Part shown: positions 1-7,285 of the stretch, piece by piece
Layout: every line of letters begins with the position of its first letter
How positions within the stretch are numbered: the first letter of the stretch is position 1
Origin: Acholeplasmataceae bacterium UBA6190
GTDB taxonomy: Bacteria; Bacillota_I; Bacilli_A; Acholeplasmatales; Acholeplasmataceae
Direction: 5' to 3'
Assembly (NCBI GenBank): GCA_002422045.1
Contig: DITG01000100.1
Coordinates: 712-14,596 of the forward strand
Length of the DNA: 13,885 bases
The notes under the pieces: model-generated
The model's database searches: none
Told to the model about the DNA's origin: nothing
The model's input: only the letters and a program-made list of their open reading frames with translations
Program-made: the position numbers and the translations under genes

Positions 1-41
1 GGCAAGAAATTCAAGTCATTCAAGGACGTCTTGAGAACTGA
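1..41 (+). CDS. possible C-terminal tail of an upstream gene (partial)
   Basis: The third frame reads caa gaa att caa ... gag aac and stops at TGA 39-41, whose last base starts the AGGAGG ribosome site of the next gene. The predicted tail is QEIQVIQGRLEN and its codons resemble those of the neighbours. The first frame is also open, ending at TGA 55-57 and overlapping the next start as ATGA, but its lysine-rich reading looks less protein-like. In Bacillus the genes upstream of gltX are disA, yacL, ispD and ispF; twelve residues are too few to decide which, if any, this is. Confidence 0.35.
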   Translation, partial: QEIQVIQGRLEN

Positions 42-53
42 GGAGGAAAACTT

Positions 54-581
54 ATGAAAATCATGGTCATCGGCTATTCCAGTTCGGGGAAGTCAACATT
101 TGCCAAACGACTCGCTTCCATCCACCAATTACCCATCTTGCACATCGATCGCATCTTTTTCGGACCCAATTGGATGGAAAGAGACAAAGCGGTTGTCGAG
201 TCTGAAATTCGTGATTTCATGAAGAAAGATGATTGGATCATCGATGGTTTGTATCGCAAAATGGCAACGGAACGCTTTGAAGTTGCCGATCAGATCTATC
301 TCTTTGATTTTAACCGCTTTAAATGCCTCTATGGAGCGATTGTCAGACGTATCAAACACCACAATCAAAACCGTGATTCGATTGCTGATGGGTGCAAGGA
401 ACGACTGAATTTCTCATTCATTTGGTGGATTCTATTTGAAGGTAGAACTCGGAAAACCAAAGAACTGTTGAAACAATACCAGAAACAATATGCCAGCAAG
501 ATGATTGTGTTCAAGAACAGAAAACAAGCCAACGAGCATCTCACATCCATCGGATATCAAGGTTCTTTCAAATATGAATAA
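54..581 (+). CDS. P-loop kinase-like ATPase (FlaR/topology-modulation type)
   Basis: This 175-residue protein has a perfect Walker A loop at residues 7-15 (GYSSSGKST) directly after the first beta strand, so it binds a nucleotide. The segment HIDRIFFGPNW and the later DWIIDGLYRK resemble the adenylate-kinase-like proteins annotated as DNA topology modulation protein FlaR, in which a similar W-x-IDG-x-Y segment follows the P-loop. An arginine-rich stretch near residues 97-100 and basic positions toward the C-terminus fit a lid region. Members are about 170-180 residues, so it looks complete. The start follows AGGAGG (41-46) by 7 nt. There is no signal peptide or membrane segment, so it should be cytoplasmic. 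The substrate is unknown, and the family name does not prove an effect on DNA topology. No clear terminator separates it from gltX. Confidence 0.75.
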   Translation: MKIMVIGYSSSGKSTFAKRLASIHQLPILHIDRIFFGPNWMERDKAVVESEIRDFMKKDDWIIDGLYRKMATERFEVADQIYLFDFNRFKCLYGAIVRRIKHHNQNRDSIADGCKERLNFSFIWWILFEGRTRKTKELLKQYQKQYASKMIVFKNRKQANEHLTSIGYQGSFKYE

Positions 582-594
582 ATTCATATAATAG

Positions 595-623
595 TTGTAG
601 AAACTTTATTTTTATCGTATAAT
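595..623 (+). promoter_or_regulatory. sigma-A-type promoter of gltX
   Basis: TTGTAG (595-600), a 17-nt spacer and a perfect TATAAT (618-623) lie 27 nt before the gltX start. The -35 box is weak but the -10 is consensus. A second TATAAT occurs at 587-592 with only a poor -35 box before it. Confidence 0.6.
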
Positions 624-650
624 GATTTTGCATGTAAGGATGGGATCACT

Positions 651-1994
651 ATGAGTCAAATTCGTGTCAGATACGCACCCTCGCCGACGGGACAACTACA
701 CATCGGCAATGCAAGAAGCGCACTATTCAACTATCTCTTCGCTCGTCATTTTGGCGGCGATTTTATTGTACGTATCGAAGATACTGATGTGGCCAGAAAT
801 GTTTTAGGTGGAGAACAGTCACAACTATCCAATCTTTCTTGGCTCGGTCTTGAATGGAATGAGTCTCCTGACAAGGGAGGACCCTACGGACCTTACCGTC
901 AGTTGGAACGTTTGGAGATCTACAAGCACTATGCCGATATCTTGCTTGAACAAGGTCATGCGTACAAAGAATATCGGGAAAACTCGACGAAATACGCAGT
1001 TCGATTCAAGGTACCTGAAGATATTGATCTTTCATTCAAAGACATCGTTCGAGGAGAACTCAAGTTCAACTCAAAAGATGTTGAAGACTGGGTCATGATC
1101 AAAGACAATGGTATTCCAACCTATAATTTCGCCGTCGTCATCGATGATCATCTGATGAAGATTACCCATGTGCTTCGCGGAGAAGAACACATCACCAATA
1201 CCCCGAAACAGATTTTACTCTACAAGGCACTCGGTTGGGAAACACCACAATTCGGACACATGACCATCATCGTCAACGAACAGAAGAAAAAACTGTCCAA
1301 GCGAGACAAGAATGTCATCCAGTTCATCGCTGAATACAAAGACATGGGATATTTGCCGGAAGCATTGTTCAATTTCATCTCATTATTGGGTTGGTCTCCA
1401 GCCGATAATCAGGAAATCATGACCAAAGACCAAATCATCGAACGCTTTGATCCAGCACGTCTGAACAAAGCACCCGCGATGTTTGACAAAGACAAACTCG
1501 CATTCATTAACTCGAAGTATATCAAGATGATGACCCTCGATGACCTCTCGGAAAAATGCAAGCCTTACTTGGAAAAAGCAGGCATTGTGATTCCATCAGA
1601 GTCATGGCTCAAACTGCTCGTAGGCATTCTACAGGATAGAATGACGCACATCGGTGAGATTGTCAAATTGTATCATGCATTCTTCCACGATGAGTTTCAT
1701 CTGGAACCGGAAGCATTCCAGTTTTTGGTGGAAAATAACAGTTTGAATATTTTACAGACATTCAGAAATCACTTGGTTCAATCTGATTTTTCATCAGAAG
1801 CGATTGAACCCTTGATCAAACAAACCGGGCTCGACACAGCCACGAAGGGCAAACCGCTCTTCATGAGTCTTAGAATCGCAACGACCGGAGATATGCACGG
1901 ACCCTCTCTGCCGATTTCACTGGCACTGTTGGGCAGAGACATTGTATTGAAACGACTTGACCAGACCATGAAAAAACTTAGAGGTGAAGCATGA
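651..1994 (+). CDS. gltX: glutamyl-tRNA synthetase, compact form
   Basis: This class I aminoacyl-tRNA synthetase charges tRNA with glutamate in the cytoplasm. The Rossmann core starts with APSPTGQLHIGNAR (HIGH motif as HIGN, residues 17-20), followed by RIEDTD and GGPYGPYRQ; the KMSKS loop is KLSKR at 214-218. TYNFAVVIDDHLM and HVLRGEEHITNTP are hallmark GluRS segments, and the C-terminal half is the helical anticodon-binding region. At 447 residues it is shorter than the roughly 480 typical of Bacillota: after AYK (104-106) the chain goes almost directly to VRFKVPE, so the usual CxC...C/H zinc-binding insert of about 35 residues is absent. Whether it is discriminating or also charges tRNA-Gln cannot be told here. 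The start has AAGGATGGGA upstream and its own promoter. The stop TGA overlaps the next start as ATGA. Confidence 0.96.
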   Translation: MSQIRVRYAPSPTGQLHIGNARSALFNYLFARHFGGDFIVRIEDTDVARNVLGGEQSQLSNLSWLGLEWNESPDKGGPYGPYRQLERLEIYKHYADILLEQGHAYKEYRENSTKYAVRFKVPEDIDLSFKDIVRGELKFNSKDVEDWVMIKDNGIPTYNFAVVIDDHLMKITHVLRGEEHITNTPKQILLYKALGWETPQFGHMTIIVNEQKKKLSKRDKNVIQFIAEYKDMGYLPEALFNFISLLGWSPADNQEIMTKDQIIERFDPARLNKAPAMFDKDKLAFINSKYIKMMTLDDLSEKCKPYLEKAGIVIPSESWLKLLVGILQDRMTHIGEIVKLYHAFFHDEFHLEPEAFQFLVENNSLNILQTFRNHLVQSDFSSEAIEPLIKQTGLDTATKGKPLFMSLRIATTGDMHGPSLPISLALLGRDIVLKRLDQTMKKLRGEA

Positions 1995-3538
1995 AACGTT
2001 TGATGAGTATGATCGTAGGAATCGCATTTCTGTTGGTACTAACAGCGTGCGGCGAACAATATGCAGTAACAGCGGAATTCATTGATGTCGAAATCGATTT
2101 GACCAGTATTGTGTTTACAGTCAAAATCGAAGACCCCGATGAAGAAATTTCAGGAGCGATTACGGTTTCATTGTTCGATAAGGACAACAAATCGATTGCC
2201 AACAACAGTTATACTGATTTGACTGCGCTCACAGGCATTACCTATAGAGATTTGAAAAACGATATGACCTATACCATCAAAGTCTATGCAACGATTGACA
2301 GAGAATCTGTACTGATCGGAACGAAGACATTTGACCTGGCATCTGCTGAAATCGTTGAAGTATCCACACCTGAACAATTCTTCAACATGAGAAACAACAA
2401 AATTGGGAACTATGTCTTGAAAAACGATATTGACTTCACGGGTGTTGACTTCGTTGCGCCATTCAATGCGTCCTATATTTTCACAGGCACCTTCGATGGA
2501 CAAGGATTCAGTTTGAAGAACATCAACTTTACCACGTTGGTCACACAGACTGGCGTCTTCGGTTATGTATCATCGGGTAGAATTGAAGATGTCGTGATTG
2601 AAAATGTCACCATCGGCACTGAAGCAACACCACTGTCGATTGCGACATTATCCAGAGTGGGCATCATTGCAGGTTATGTCTCATCTACGACAGGTGTCAT
2701 TGAAAATGTCACCGTCAAAAATTCAACCATCCATTACTCAACCACTTTCTCTTCAACGACCTCACTGATCTATGTCGGAGGCGCTGTTGGCGAACTCAGA
2801 GGTTCTATGACCAATGTCACGTTGGAAAACGTATCGGTCACACTGGAAGCCAAGGGTTATGCGAAAGTCAGAATGGGCGGTGTTGTCGGACTGATTGGTG
2901 AAGACGGTATCTTGAGAAACATTCAGTCAGATGCCGATGTCACACTCAACTTTAACGGCAATGCACTCAAAAACAGAGAAGTTCAGATCAACTTAGGTGG
3001 CATCATTGGTCAAAATCGTGCGATCAACAAGTCACGTTCCGTTGAAAACATTGTTTCAACCGGAGATATCAAAGTTGCTGTCGATTTTGGCACGACTGCC
3101 GATACGACTGGCGCTAACTACTCAGTGTATGTCGGCGGTCTGATTGGTATTTCTTCGAATAATATCTTCAATGCGATTTTTGCGGGTACGATCGATGTCG
3201 ATCACGCAGCAAACGCAAACGAAGCATCCGTTTCCAAGGTGTTCTATGTCGGAGGCTTGATGGGTTTCTATAACTCCAACAAGACCATTCAGGCAACTGT
3301 TAAACTTGCAGGAACGACCACCATCAACGTCTCGGACGATGTGACACTCAGAGCATCACAGACCTTCGGTCAATCCGCTTCCGCGGTCGTCCAGAATGTC
3401 GGTATTTATGGCACACCACATCTTCTGATCAACGATCTTTCAGCAACCGCAACAGACCCTTCAACGGTACTGCCAAACCTGACAGATTTCTTCACCAGTG
3501 ACTGGATCAAAGATGCTTATCAAGGTTTGATTGGATAA
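1991..3538 (+). CDS. surface lipoprotein with GLUG-type beta-helix repeats
   Basis: The N-terminus is a lipoprotein signal: positive MKR, hydrophobic core, and lipobox LTAC with the lipidated Cys at residue 20, so the mature protein should be anchored on the outer face of the membrane. Residues about 25-115 look like a beta-sandwich (fibronectin III-like) domain. From about 123 the pattern VLKNDIDFTG ... GTFDGQGFSLKNINF is typical of GLUG proteins, followed by about seven imperfect repeats with a VGG(L/I/V)xG core, at roughly 188, 222, 262, 296, 335, 381 and 420, each followed by an ENVTV-like strand. This predicts a right-handed beta-solenoid. Such proteins are usually adhesins or cell-surface stalks; the ligand is unknown. 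It overlaps gltX by 4 nt (ATGA) and probably relies on translational coupling, an odd partner for a tRNA synthetase. Its Thr/Ser/Asn-rich composition fits an exported protein. Confidence 0.85.
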   Translation: MKRLMSMIVGIAFLLVLTACGEQYAVTAEFIDVEIDLTSIVFTVKIEDPDEEISGAITVSLFDKDNKSIANNSYTDLTALTGITYRDLKNDMTYTIKVYATIDRESVLIGTKTFDLASAEIVEVSTPEQFFNMRNNKIGNYVLKNDIDFTGVDFVAPFNASYIFTGTFDGQGFSLKNINFTTLVTQTGVFGYVSSGRIEDVVIENVTIGTEATPLSIATLSRVGIIAGYVSSTTGVIENVTVKNSTIHYSTTFSSTTSLIYVGGAVGELRGSMTNVTLENVSVTLEAKGYAKVRMGGVVGLIGEDGILRNIQSDADVTLNFNGNALKNREVQINLGGIIGQNRAINKSRSVENIVSTGDIKVAVDFGTTADTTGANYSVYVGGLIGISSNNIFNAIFAGTIDVDHAANANEASVSKVFYVGGLMGFYNSNKTIQATVKLAGTTTINVSDDVTLRASQTFGQSASAVVQNVGIYGTPHLLINDLSATATDPSTVLPNLTDFFTSDWIKDAYQGLIG

Positions 3539-3545
3539 AACAGAC

Positions 3546-3576
3546 AACGATATCCTCTACAGGGTATCGTTTTTTT
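3546..3576 (+). terminator. intrinsic terminator after the lipoprotein gene
   Basis: The arms ACGATATCC (3547-3555) and GGGTATCGT (3562-3570) pair with one G-U wobble around a 6-nt loop, followed by a run of T to 3576. It lies just after the TAA of the lipoprotein gene and ends the gltX-lipoprotein unit. Confidence 0.85.
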
Positions 3577-3588
3577 AACCGTAAACGG

Positions 3589-3597
3589 TGCTATAAT
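3589..3597 (+). promoter_or_regulatory. extended -10 promoter of the DUF2779 gene
   Basis: TGCTATAAT is a consensus extended -10 element (TGnTATAAT) 15 nt before the gene. The region where a -35 box would lie is the terminator T-run, so no good -35 hexamer is present. An extended -10 can compensate for this. Confidence 0.55.
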
Positions 3598-3611
3598 GTG
3601 TATGGGGTGAA

Positions 3612-5441
3612 ATGATGAAAATATCAAAAACCAGATTTATCAATCTGATTCGCTGTAACCGTTATGCCGCCTTAGATGAAATCTATAAAGAAAAAGACAA
3701 AGCCGTTGTTTCTTTTTCTGATGATCCGGAACTTGAAGATCTGATGGGAGAAGAAAACAGAGAAAAGGTTTCTTTTTTACTCGATGACATGGTGGATGAA
3801 GATGGTGAAGATTTGCTCATCAAAAAAGATGAGCAGATGGAAACCATGATGCCATACTACAATCAAATTGAAATGCTCGCCGGTAAAGAAATCAAAAGAC
3901 GTTTCGGTGGCGATGTCATCTATGCCTTGAACACATTTGAGCAAAAAAGATTCGAATTCGAATATGAAGGATTCAGACTTTATTGTTTCCTAGATGGTTA
4001 CCAGGAAGATCGTGACACCATCCGTATCTTCGAAGTCAAGGCGACCACATCCAAAAAATTCATTGACATGACCTACACCAACAGCGACAAAGATAAAGTG
4101 GGTGTATTCATCGATTCTCCGGAAGGCATCTTGATGTTGCAAGCCGATGTGAATGGCGATATCAATGACAAATATCAACAAAAGATCTCAAGACTCAAAG
4201 ACAGACTGACCAAGGAAGGTCGGTATGTCTATGACATATCGTATCAGCGTTTTGTTTTGGAAAACGCCATCAAGACAAAACAAAAGATCAAGTATTATCT
4301 GGTCGTCTTGAATAGCGAATACATCCATCAAGGATTAACCAATGATATTGGTGAACCGATCTATGGTGATGATATCGTTAAGCTGATCGATGTCACTTCA
4401 CTGACAAAAGAGATGACAGAGACGTTGAAACAAGATATCGATGTGGTGGTTCAAAGACTCAATGTCATGAATGCAAACCCGGTGGCACTTGGGTCTCATT
4501 GCCAGAGAAAAGATTCCAGACAGTGCAAGTTTTATCCGATCTGTTTCAAGCATCTGCCCGCGTACAACAACATTTTCACCTACATGGGATCCAATTTCGG
4601 ATTCAAAGATGAACAAGGCGTCAAGCATGACCGGTTTGAACTGATCAACGAAGGCATCGTGAGCGCTCTGGATATCCCATCAAATTGGATTGAAAGAGGT
4701 AACAACAAGATTCAGCGCGACGTCATGGAAACCGATATTCCCTACTATCATCCGATGAAAATCAGAAAAGGGATTGAAACCTTGAATTATCCGATCTATC
4801 ATCTTGATTTTGAGACATTTCCATGTCCGATTCCAAGATTCAAAGGCGAAAAGCCGTATGCACAGTCCCTGTTTCAGTATTCGATTCATATCGAACATGC
4901 TCCAGGTGTCTGCGATAAGGACAAAGACAATTACAGTTATATCTCAACGACTCACCAAGACAAAAGAAAAGACTTGATCGAAAATATGCTATCCATCATC
5001 CAAAAAGACGGTGGAACCGTGCTCGTTTACAATCAGTCCTTTGAGCAGACGAGACTGAAAGAGATGGCTGACATTTATCCGGAACACAGAGAAAGACTTT
5101 TGGATATTGTTGATAGACTCTTCGATCTGATGCATCTGTTGAAAGGCAATCAGAAACTATTTACACCCCTTGGATTTACAGAAGAAGAAAGTAAGACCAT
5201 CAATTTCTACCATAACAAATTGAATGGTTCGTTTTCAATCAAGAAAGTGTTACCTTTGTTTTCTAACCTCGATTATCAAGGGATGGGGATTGCAAATGGC
5301 ACCGATGCACTGGTCACTTATGCACGTTTTCCGGTGATGGATAAAGAAACTTTCAAGATCAAGTATCATGAGCTTAAAGAATATTGTAAACAAGACACAT
5401 GGGCAATGGTAGAGATCTTGAACCAACTGAGAAGCATCTAG
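3612..5441 (+). CDS. DUF2779-family protein: Cas4-like PD-(D/E)XK nuclease plus DEDD-like exonuclease domain
   Basis: The 609-residue protein matches the DUF2779 architecture. The N-terminus ISKTRFINLIRCNRYAALDE resembles the start of Cas4/AddB-like nucleases, with Cys15 where those place the first cluster ligand. FLDG (Asp128) followed by FEVKATTS (Glu141, Lys143) fits a PD-(D/E)XK active site. Cys297, Cys305 and Cys311 form a C-x7-C-x5-C group that with Cys15 could hold an Fe-S cluster. The C-terminal domain has YHLDFETFP (Asp399, Glu401), LVYNQSFE (Asn474), an Asp-containing helix near 498-505 and YCKQDTWAMV (Asp595), the pattern of an RNase H-fold DEDD 3'-5' exonuclease. A role in nucleic-acid processing is inferred; no substrate is known to me. 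There are two in-frame ATGs: 3612 and 3615. The GGGGTG at 3604-3609 is better spaced for 3615. It is a single-gene unit with its own promoter. Confidence 0.82.
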   Translation: MMKISKTRFINLIRCNRYAALDEIYKEKDKAVVSFSDDPELEDLMGEENREKVSFLLDDMVDEDGEDLLIKKDEQMETMMPYYNQIEMLAGKEIKRRFGGDVIYALNTFEQKRFEFEYEGFRLYCFLDGYQEDRDTIRIFEVKATTSKKFIDMTYTNSDKDKVGVFIDSPEGILMLQADVNGDINDKYQQKISRLKDRLTKEGRYVYDISYQRFVLENAIKTKQKIKYYLVVLNSEYIHQGLTNDIGEPIYGDDIVKLIDVTSLTKEMTETLKQDIDVVVQRLNVMNANPVALGSHCQRKDSRQCKFYPICFKHLPAYNNIFTYMGSNFGFKDEQGVKHDRFELINEGIVSALDIPSNWIERGNNKIQRDVMETDIPYYHPMKIRKGIETLNYPIYHLDFETFPCPIPRFKGEKPYAQSLFQYSIHIEHAPGVCDKDKDNYSYISTTHQDKRKDLIENMLSIIQKDGGTVLVYNQSFEQTRLKEMADIYPEHRERLLDIVDRLFDLMHLLKGNQKLFTPLGFTEEESKTINFYHNKLNGSFSIKKVLPLFSNLDYQGMGIANGTDALVTYARFPVMDKETFKIKYHELKEYCKQDTWAMVEILNQLRSI

Positions 5442-5526
5442 ATGACAACCATGGTGATGAACAGATGAACGGGTAAACCTTTCATAAAGCCAATCCCTTA
5501 AAAAGTGCGCATTTAGGTTTCTTGAG
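5442..5526. other. short spacer without a gene before the cysS promoter
   Basis: No convincing gene or terminator is seen. The longest ATG reading frame here is 8 codons. A 6-bp inverted repeat, AAACCT (5475-5480) and AGGTTT (5515-5520), has a 34-nt loop and no proper T-tract. The spacer is too short for a full T-box leader and I see no T-box bulge motif. Confidence 0.5.
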
Positions 5527-5555
5527 TTGTTATTTTGTCATTATTTGTTTATAAT
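5527..5555 (+). promoter_or_regulatory. sigma-A-type promoter of cysS
   Basis: TTGTTA (5527-5532), a 17-nt spacer and a consensus TATAAT (5550-5555) precede the gene. The start follows AGAGGAGG (5563-5570) with 8 nt spacing. It probably drives cysS, mrnC and the ATPase gene together. Confidence 0.72.
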
Positions 5556-5578
5556 AAAACAAAGAGGAGGTCATCAAC

Positions 5579-6892
5579 ATGTTGAAACTTTACAACACGC
5601 TTTCGCAGAGTATCGAACCATTTCAATCCATTCAACCCAAGAAGGTTTCCATGTATGTCTGCGGACCTACCGTCTATGGCGATATCCATTTGGGCAATGC
5701 CAGACCGGTCATCTTTTTTGATGTCCTCAAGCGTTATTTGCGGTTCATCGGCTATGATGTCGTCTATGTGTCAAACATCACCGATGTCGATGACAGGATC
5801 ATCGATAAAGCCAAAGAATTGAAAATCAAGGAAACCGAAATCACTGCAATGTATACAAAGCGGTTCATCGATATGACCCATGCGCTGGGCAGTTTTTTAC
5901 CTGATCATATGCCTAAGGCGACCGATTATGTGAGCCACATGATCGACTATACGAAAGAACTCATTGATATGGGTTTTGCTTATGTGAGATCGGGTGGCGT
6001 ATATTTTAGAGTCGGAAAAGTATCCGATTATGGCATTTTATCCAAACAAAACATTGAAGAATTGAACAAGGGTGTCCGAATTGTCTTAGATGACGACAAA
6101 GAAGACCCAAGAGATTTTTCAGTCTGGAAACTCACCTCTGACGGTTTGGCCTATGACTCACCTTGGGGCAAAGGCAGACCAGGCTGGCATACCGAATGCG
6201 CTGTGATGAACCATGAAATCTTTGGATCAGAAATCGATATTCATGGTGGCGGTACCGATTTGAAGTTCCCTCATCACGAAAACGAACGCGCTCAGGCGAT
6301 TGTTCATGACCATCATCCTCTGGCAAGACTTTGGATGCATGTGGCAAGACTTGACATCAATGAAGTCAAGATGAGCAAATCACTCAACAATTTCGTTTTG
6401 GTCAAGGAAATTATCCAGGAATTCGATCCTTTGGCCTTCCGTTTCATGATGATTGGCCATCACTACAGACAACCCATCAATTATTCGGATGAATTGATGG
6501 ATCAATATGCGAAAGAATACGATAAAATCAAGAGAAGCTTGAAGAAAGCTTTCTTGTCCATCTCATTGGCGAAAGCACATACGCTTGAGACTGATCATGT
6601 TCAACTGGATCTCTTCAGACAGCTGATGAACGATGATGTCAATACGCCAAATGTCATCACACAGATTTATGATCTCTTGAAACAGATGAACAAGGAAAAA
6701 GATACTCAAAGACTTTCAGTGATCTATCAGACGACCAAGGTAATCTTGGATGTCTTGGGCATCATGCCGCTCTATGAACTTTCCGATGAAACGCTCGTGA
6801 CCTACAAGTTGTGGGAAGAAGCGAGAACGAATAAGGATTTCGAACGTGCGGACAGACTCAGAGACCAACTGTTCCAAAAAGGGTGGATGTAG
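5579..6892 (+). CDS. cysS: cysteinyl-tRNA synthetase
   Basis: This class I synthetase charges tRNA-Cys. All key elements are visible: MYVCGPTVYGDIHLGNAR with zinc ligand Cys28 and the HIGH motif as HLGN (37-40), SNITDVDD, GWHTECAVM (Cys207), IHGGGTDLKFPHHENE (His232, Glu236) and an intact KMSKS at 264-268. The four zinc ligands match those known from E. coli CysRS. It has 437 residues against about 465 in Bacillus; the shortfall is mostly at the C-terminus, which stops at LFQKGWM, just where other CysRS continue with a short tail ending in a WRR-like motif. The start is fixed by AGAGGAGG eight bases upstream. mrnC begins three bases after the stop in the same reading frame. In Bacillus cysE precedes cysS; none is present here. 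Confidence 0.97.
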   Translation: MLKLYNTLSQSIEPFQSIQPKKVSMYVCGPTVYGDIHLGNARPVIFFDVLKRYLRFIGYDVVYVSNITDVDDRIIDKAKELKIKETEITAMYTKRFIDMTHALGSFLPDHMPKATDYVSHMIDYTKELIDMGFAYVRSGGVYFRVGKVSDYGILSKQNIEELNKGVRIVLDDDKEDPRDFSVWKLTSDGLAYDSPWGKGRPGWHTECAVMNHEIFGSEIDIHGGGTDLKFPHHENERAQAIVHDHHPLARLWMHVARLDINEVKMSKSLNNFVLVKEIIQEFDPLAFRFMMIGHHYRQPINYSDELMDQYAKEYDKIKRSLKKAFLSISLAKAHTLETDHVQLDLFRQLMNDDVNTPNVITQIYDLLKQMNKEKDTQRLSVIYQTTKVILDVLGIMPLYELSDETLVTYKLWEEARTNKDFERADRLRDQLFQKGWM

Positions 6893-6895
6893 ATC

Positions 6896-7285
6896 TTGAA
6901 CGGACTGACACTCGCCTATCTTGGAGACGCATATTACGAATTATCGATTCGAAAACATCTGATCGAATTGAAATTGACCAATGTCAACGATCTCCACAAA
7001 CAGGCGATCAAATACACATCAGGTACTGCACAAGCGAAAATCATCGAATATCTGATGGAAAAAGAGCTGTTGACAGTGTCAGAAATAGAAACATTCAAAC
7101 GGGGTAGAAATTCAAGCGGTCCCGGCAGAAAAAACATCGATGCGAAAGCATACCATTATGCAACAGGCTTTGAAGCGTTGATTGGTGCTCTTTATCTTGA
7201 AGATATCCAAAGAGCAGATTCAATCATCGGTTTAGCCATCACATTCATCGAGGAAGGAGCACTTCATGGAAAAAACAGTGGATAA
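6896..7285 (+). CDS. mrnC: Mini-ribonuclease III (23S rRNA maturation)
   Basis: The 129-residue protein is an RNase III catalytic domain without the double-stranded RNA-binding domain. LAYLGDAYYE carries the signature acidic residues (Asp11, Glu15), KRGRNSS and DAKAYHYATGFEALIGALYL (with a second Glu) complete the family pattern, and position directly after cysS is its usual place in Bacillota. It cleaves the double-stranded stem bracketing 23S rRNA during maturation. The start is a TTG at 6896: the upstream in-frame codons are the cysS stop TAG and ATC, and GGGTGG at 6881-6886 gives a 9-nt spacing. Bacillus MrnC carries about a dozen extra N-terminal residues that cannot be encoded here. The end overlaps the ATPase gene by 20 nt, so the two are translationally linked. 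Confidence 0.92.
   Translation: MNGLTLAYLGDAYYELSIRKHLIELKLTNVNDLHKQAIKYTSGTAQAKIIEYLMEKELLTVSEIETFKRGRNSSGPGRKNIDAKAYHYATGFEALIGALYLEDIQRADSIIGLAITFIEEGALHGKNSG

Noticed and set aside
808..1098. A 96-codon open frame inside gltX.
   Set aside because: It lies fully within a well-conserved gene in another frame, has no ribosome site and no recognisable protein features.
2550..3330. DNA-level tandem repeats in the lipoprotein gene.
   Set aside because: The repeats are visible only in the protein; the nucleotide sequences of the units are well diverged, so no recent duplication is supported.
5475..5520. AAACCT/AGGTTT inverted repeat after the DUF2779 gene as a terminator or T-box.
   Set aside because: The stem is 6 bp with a 34-nt loop and no U-tract, and no T-box sequence or specifier structure is visible.
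6883..7107. In another frame the sequence after cysS reads LERTDTRLSWRR, which resembles the conserved LEDTPQGTRWRR-like CysRS tail, so a frameshift at the A5 run (6876-6880) could be suspected.
   Set aside because: The frame continues about 60 codons past WRR with no CysRS-like sequence, while the mrnC frame over the same bases is clearly conserved. The match is most likely chance; resequencing of the A run would settle it.
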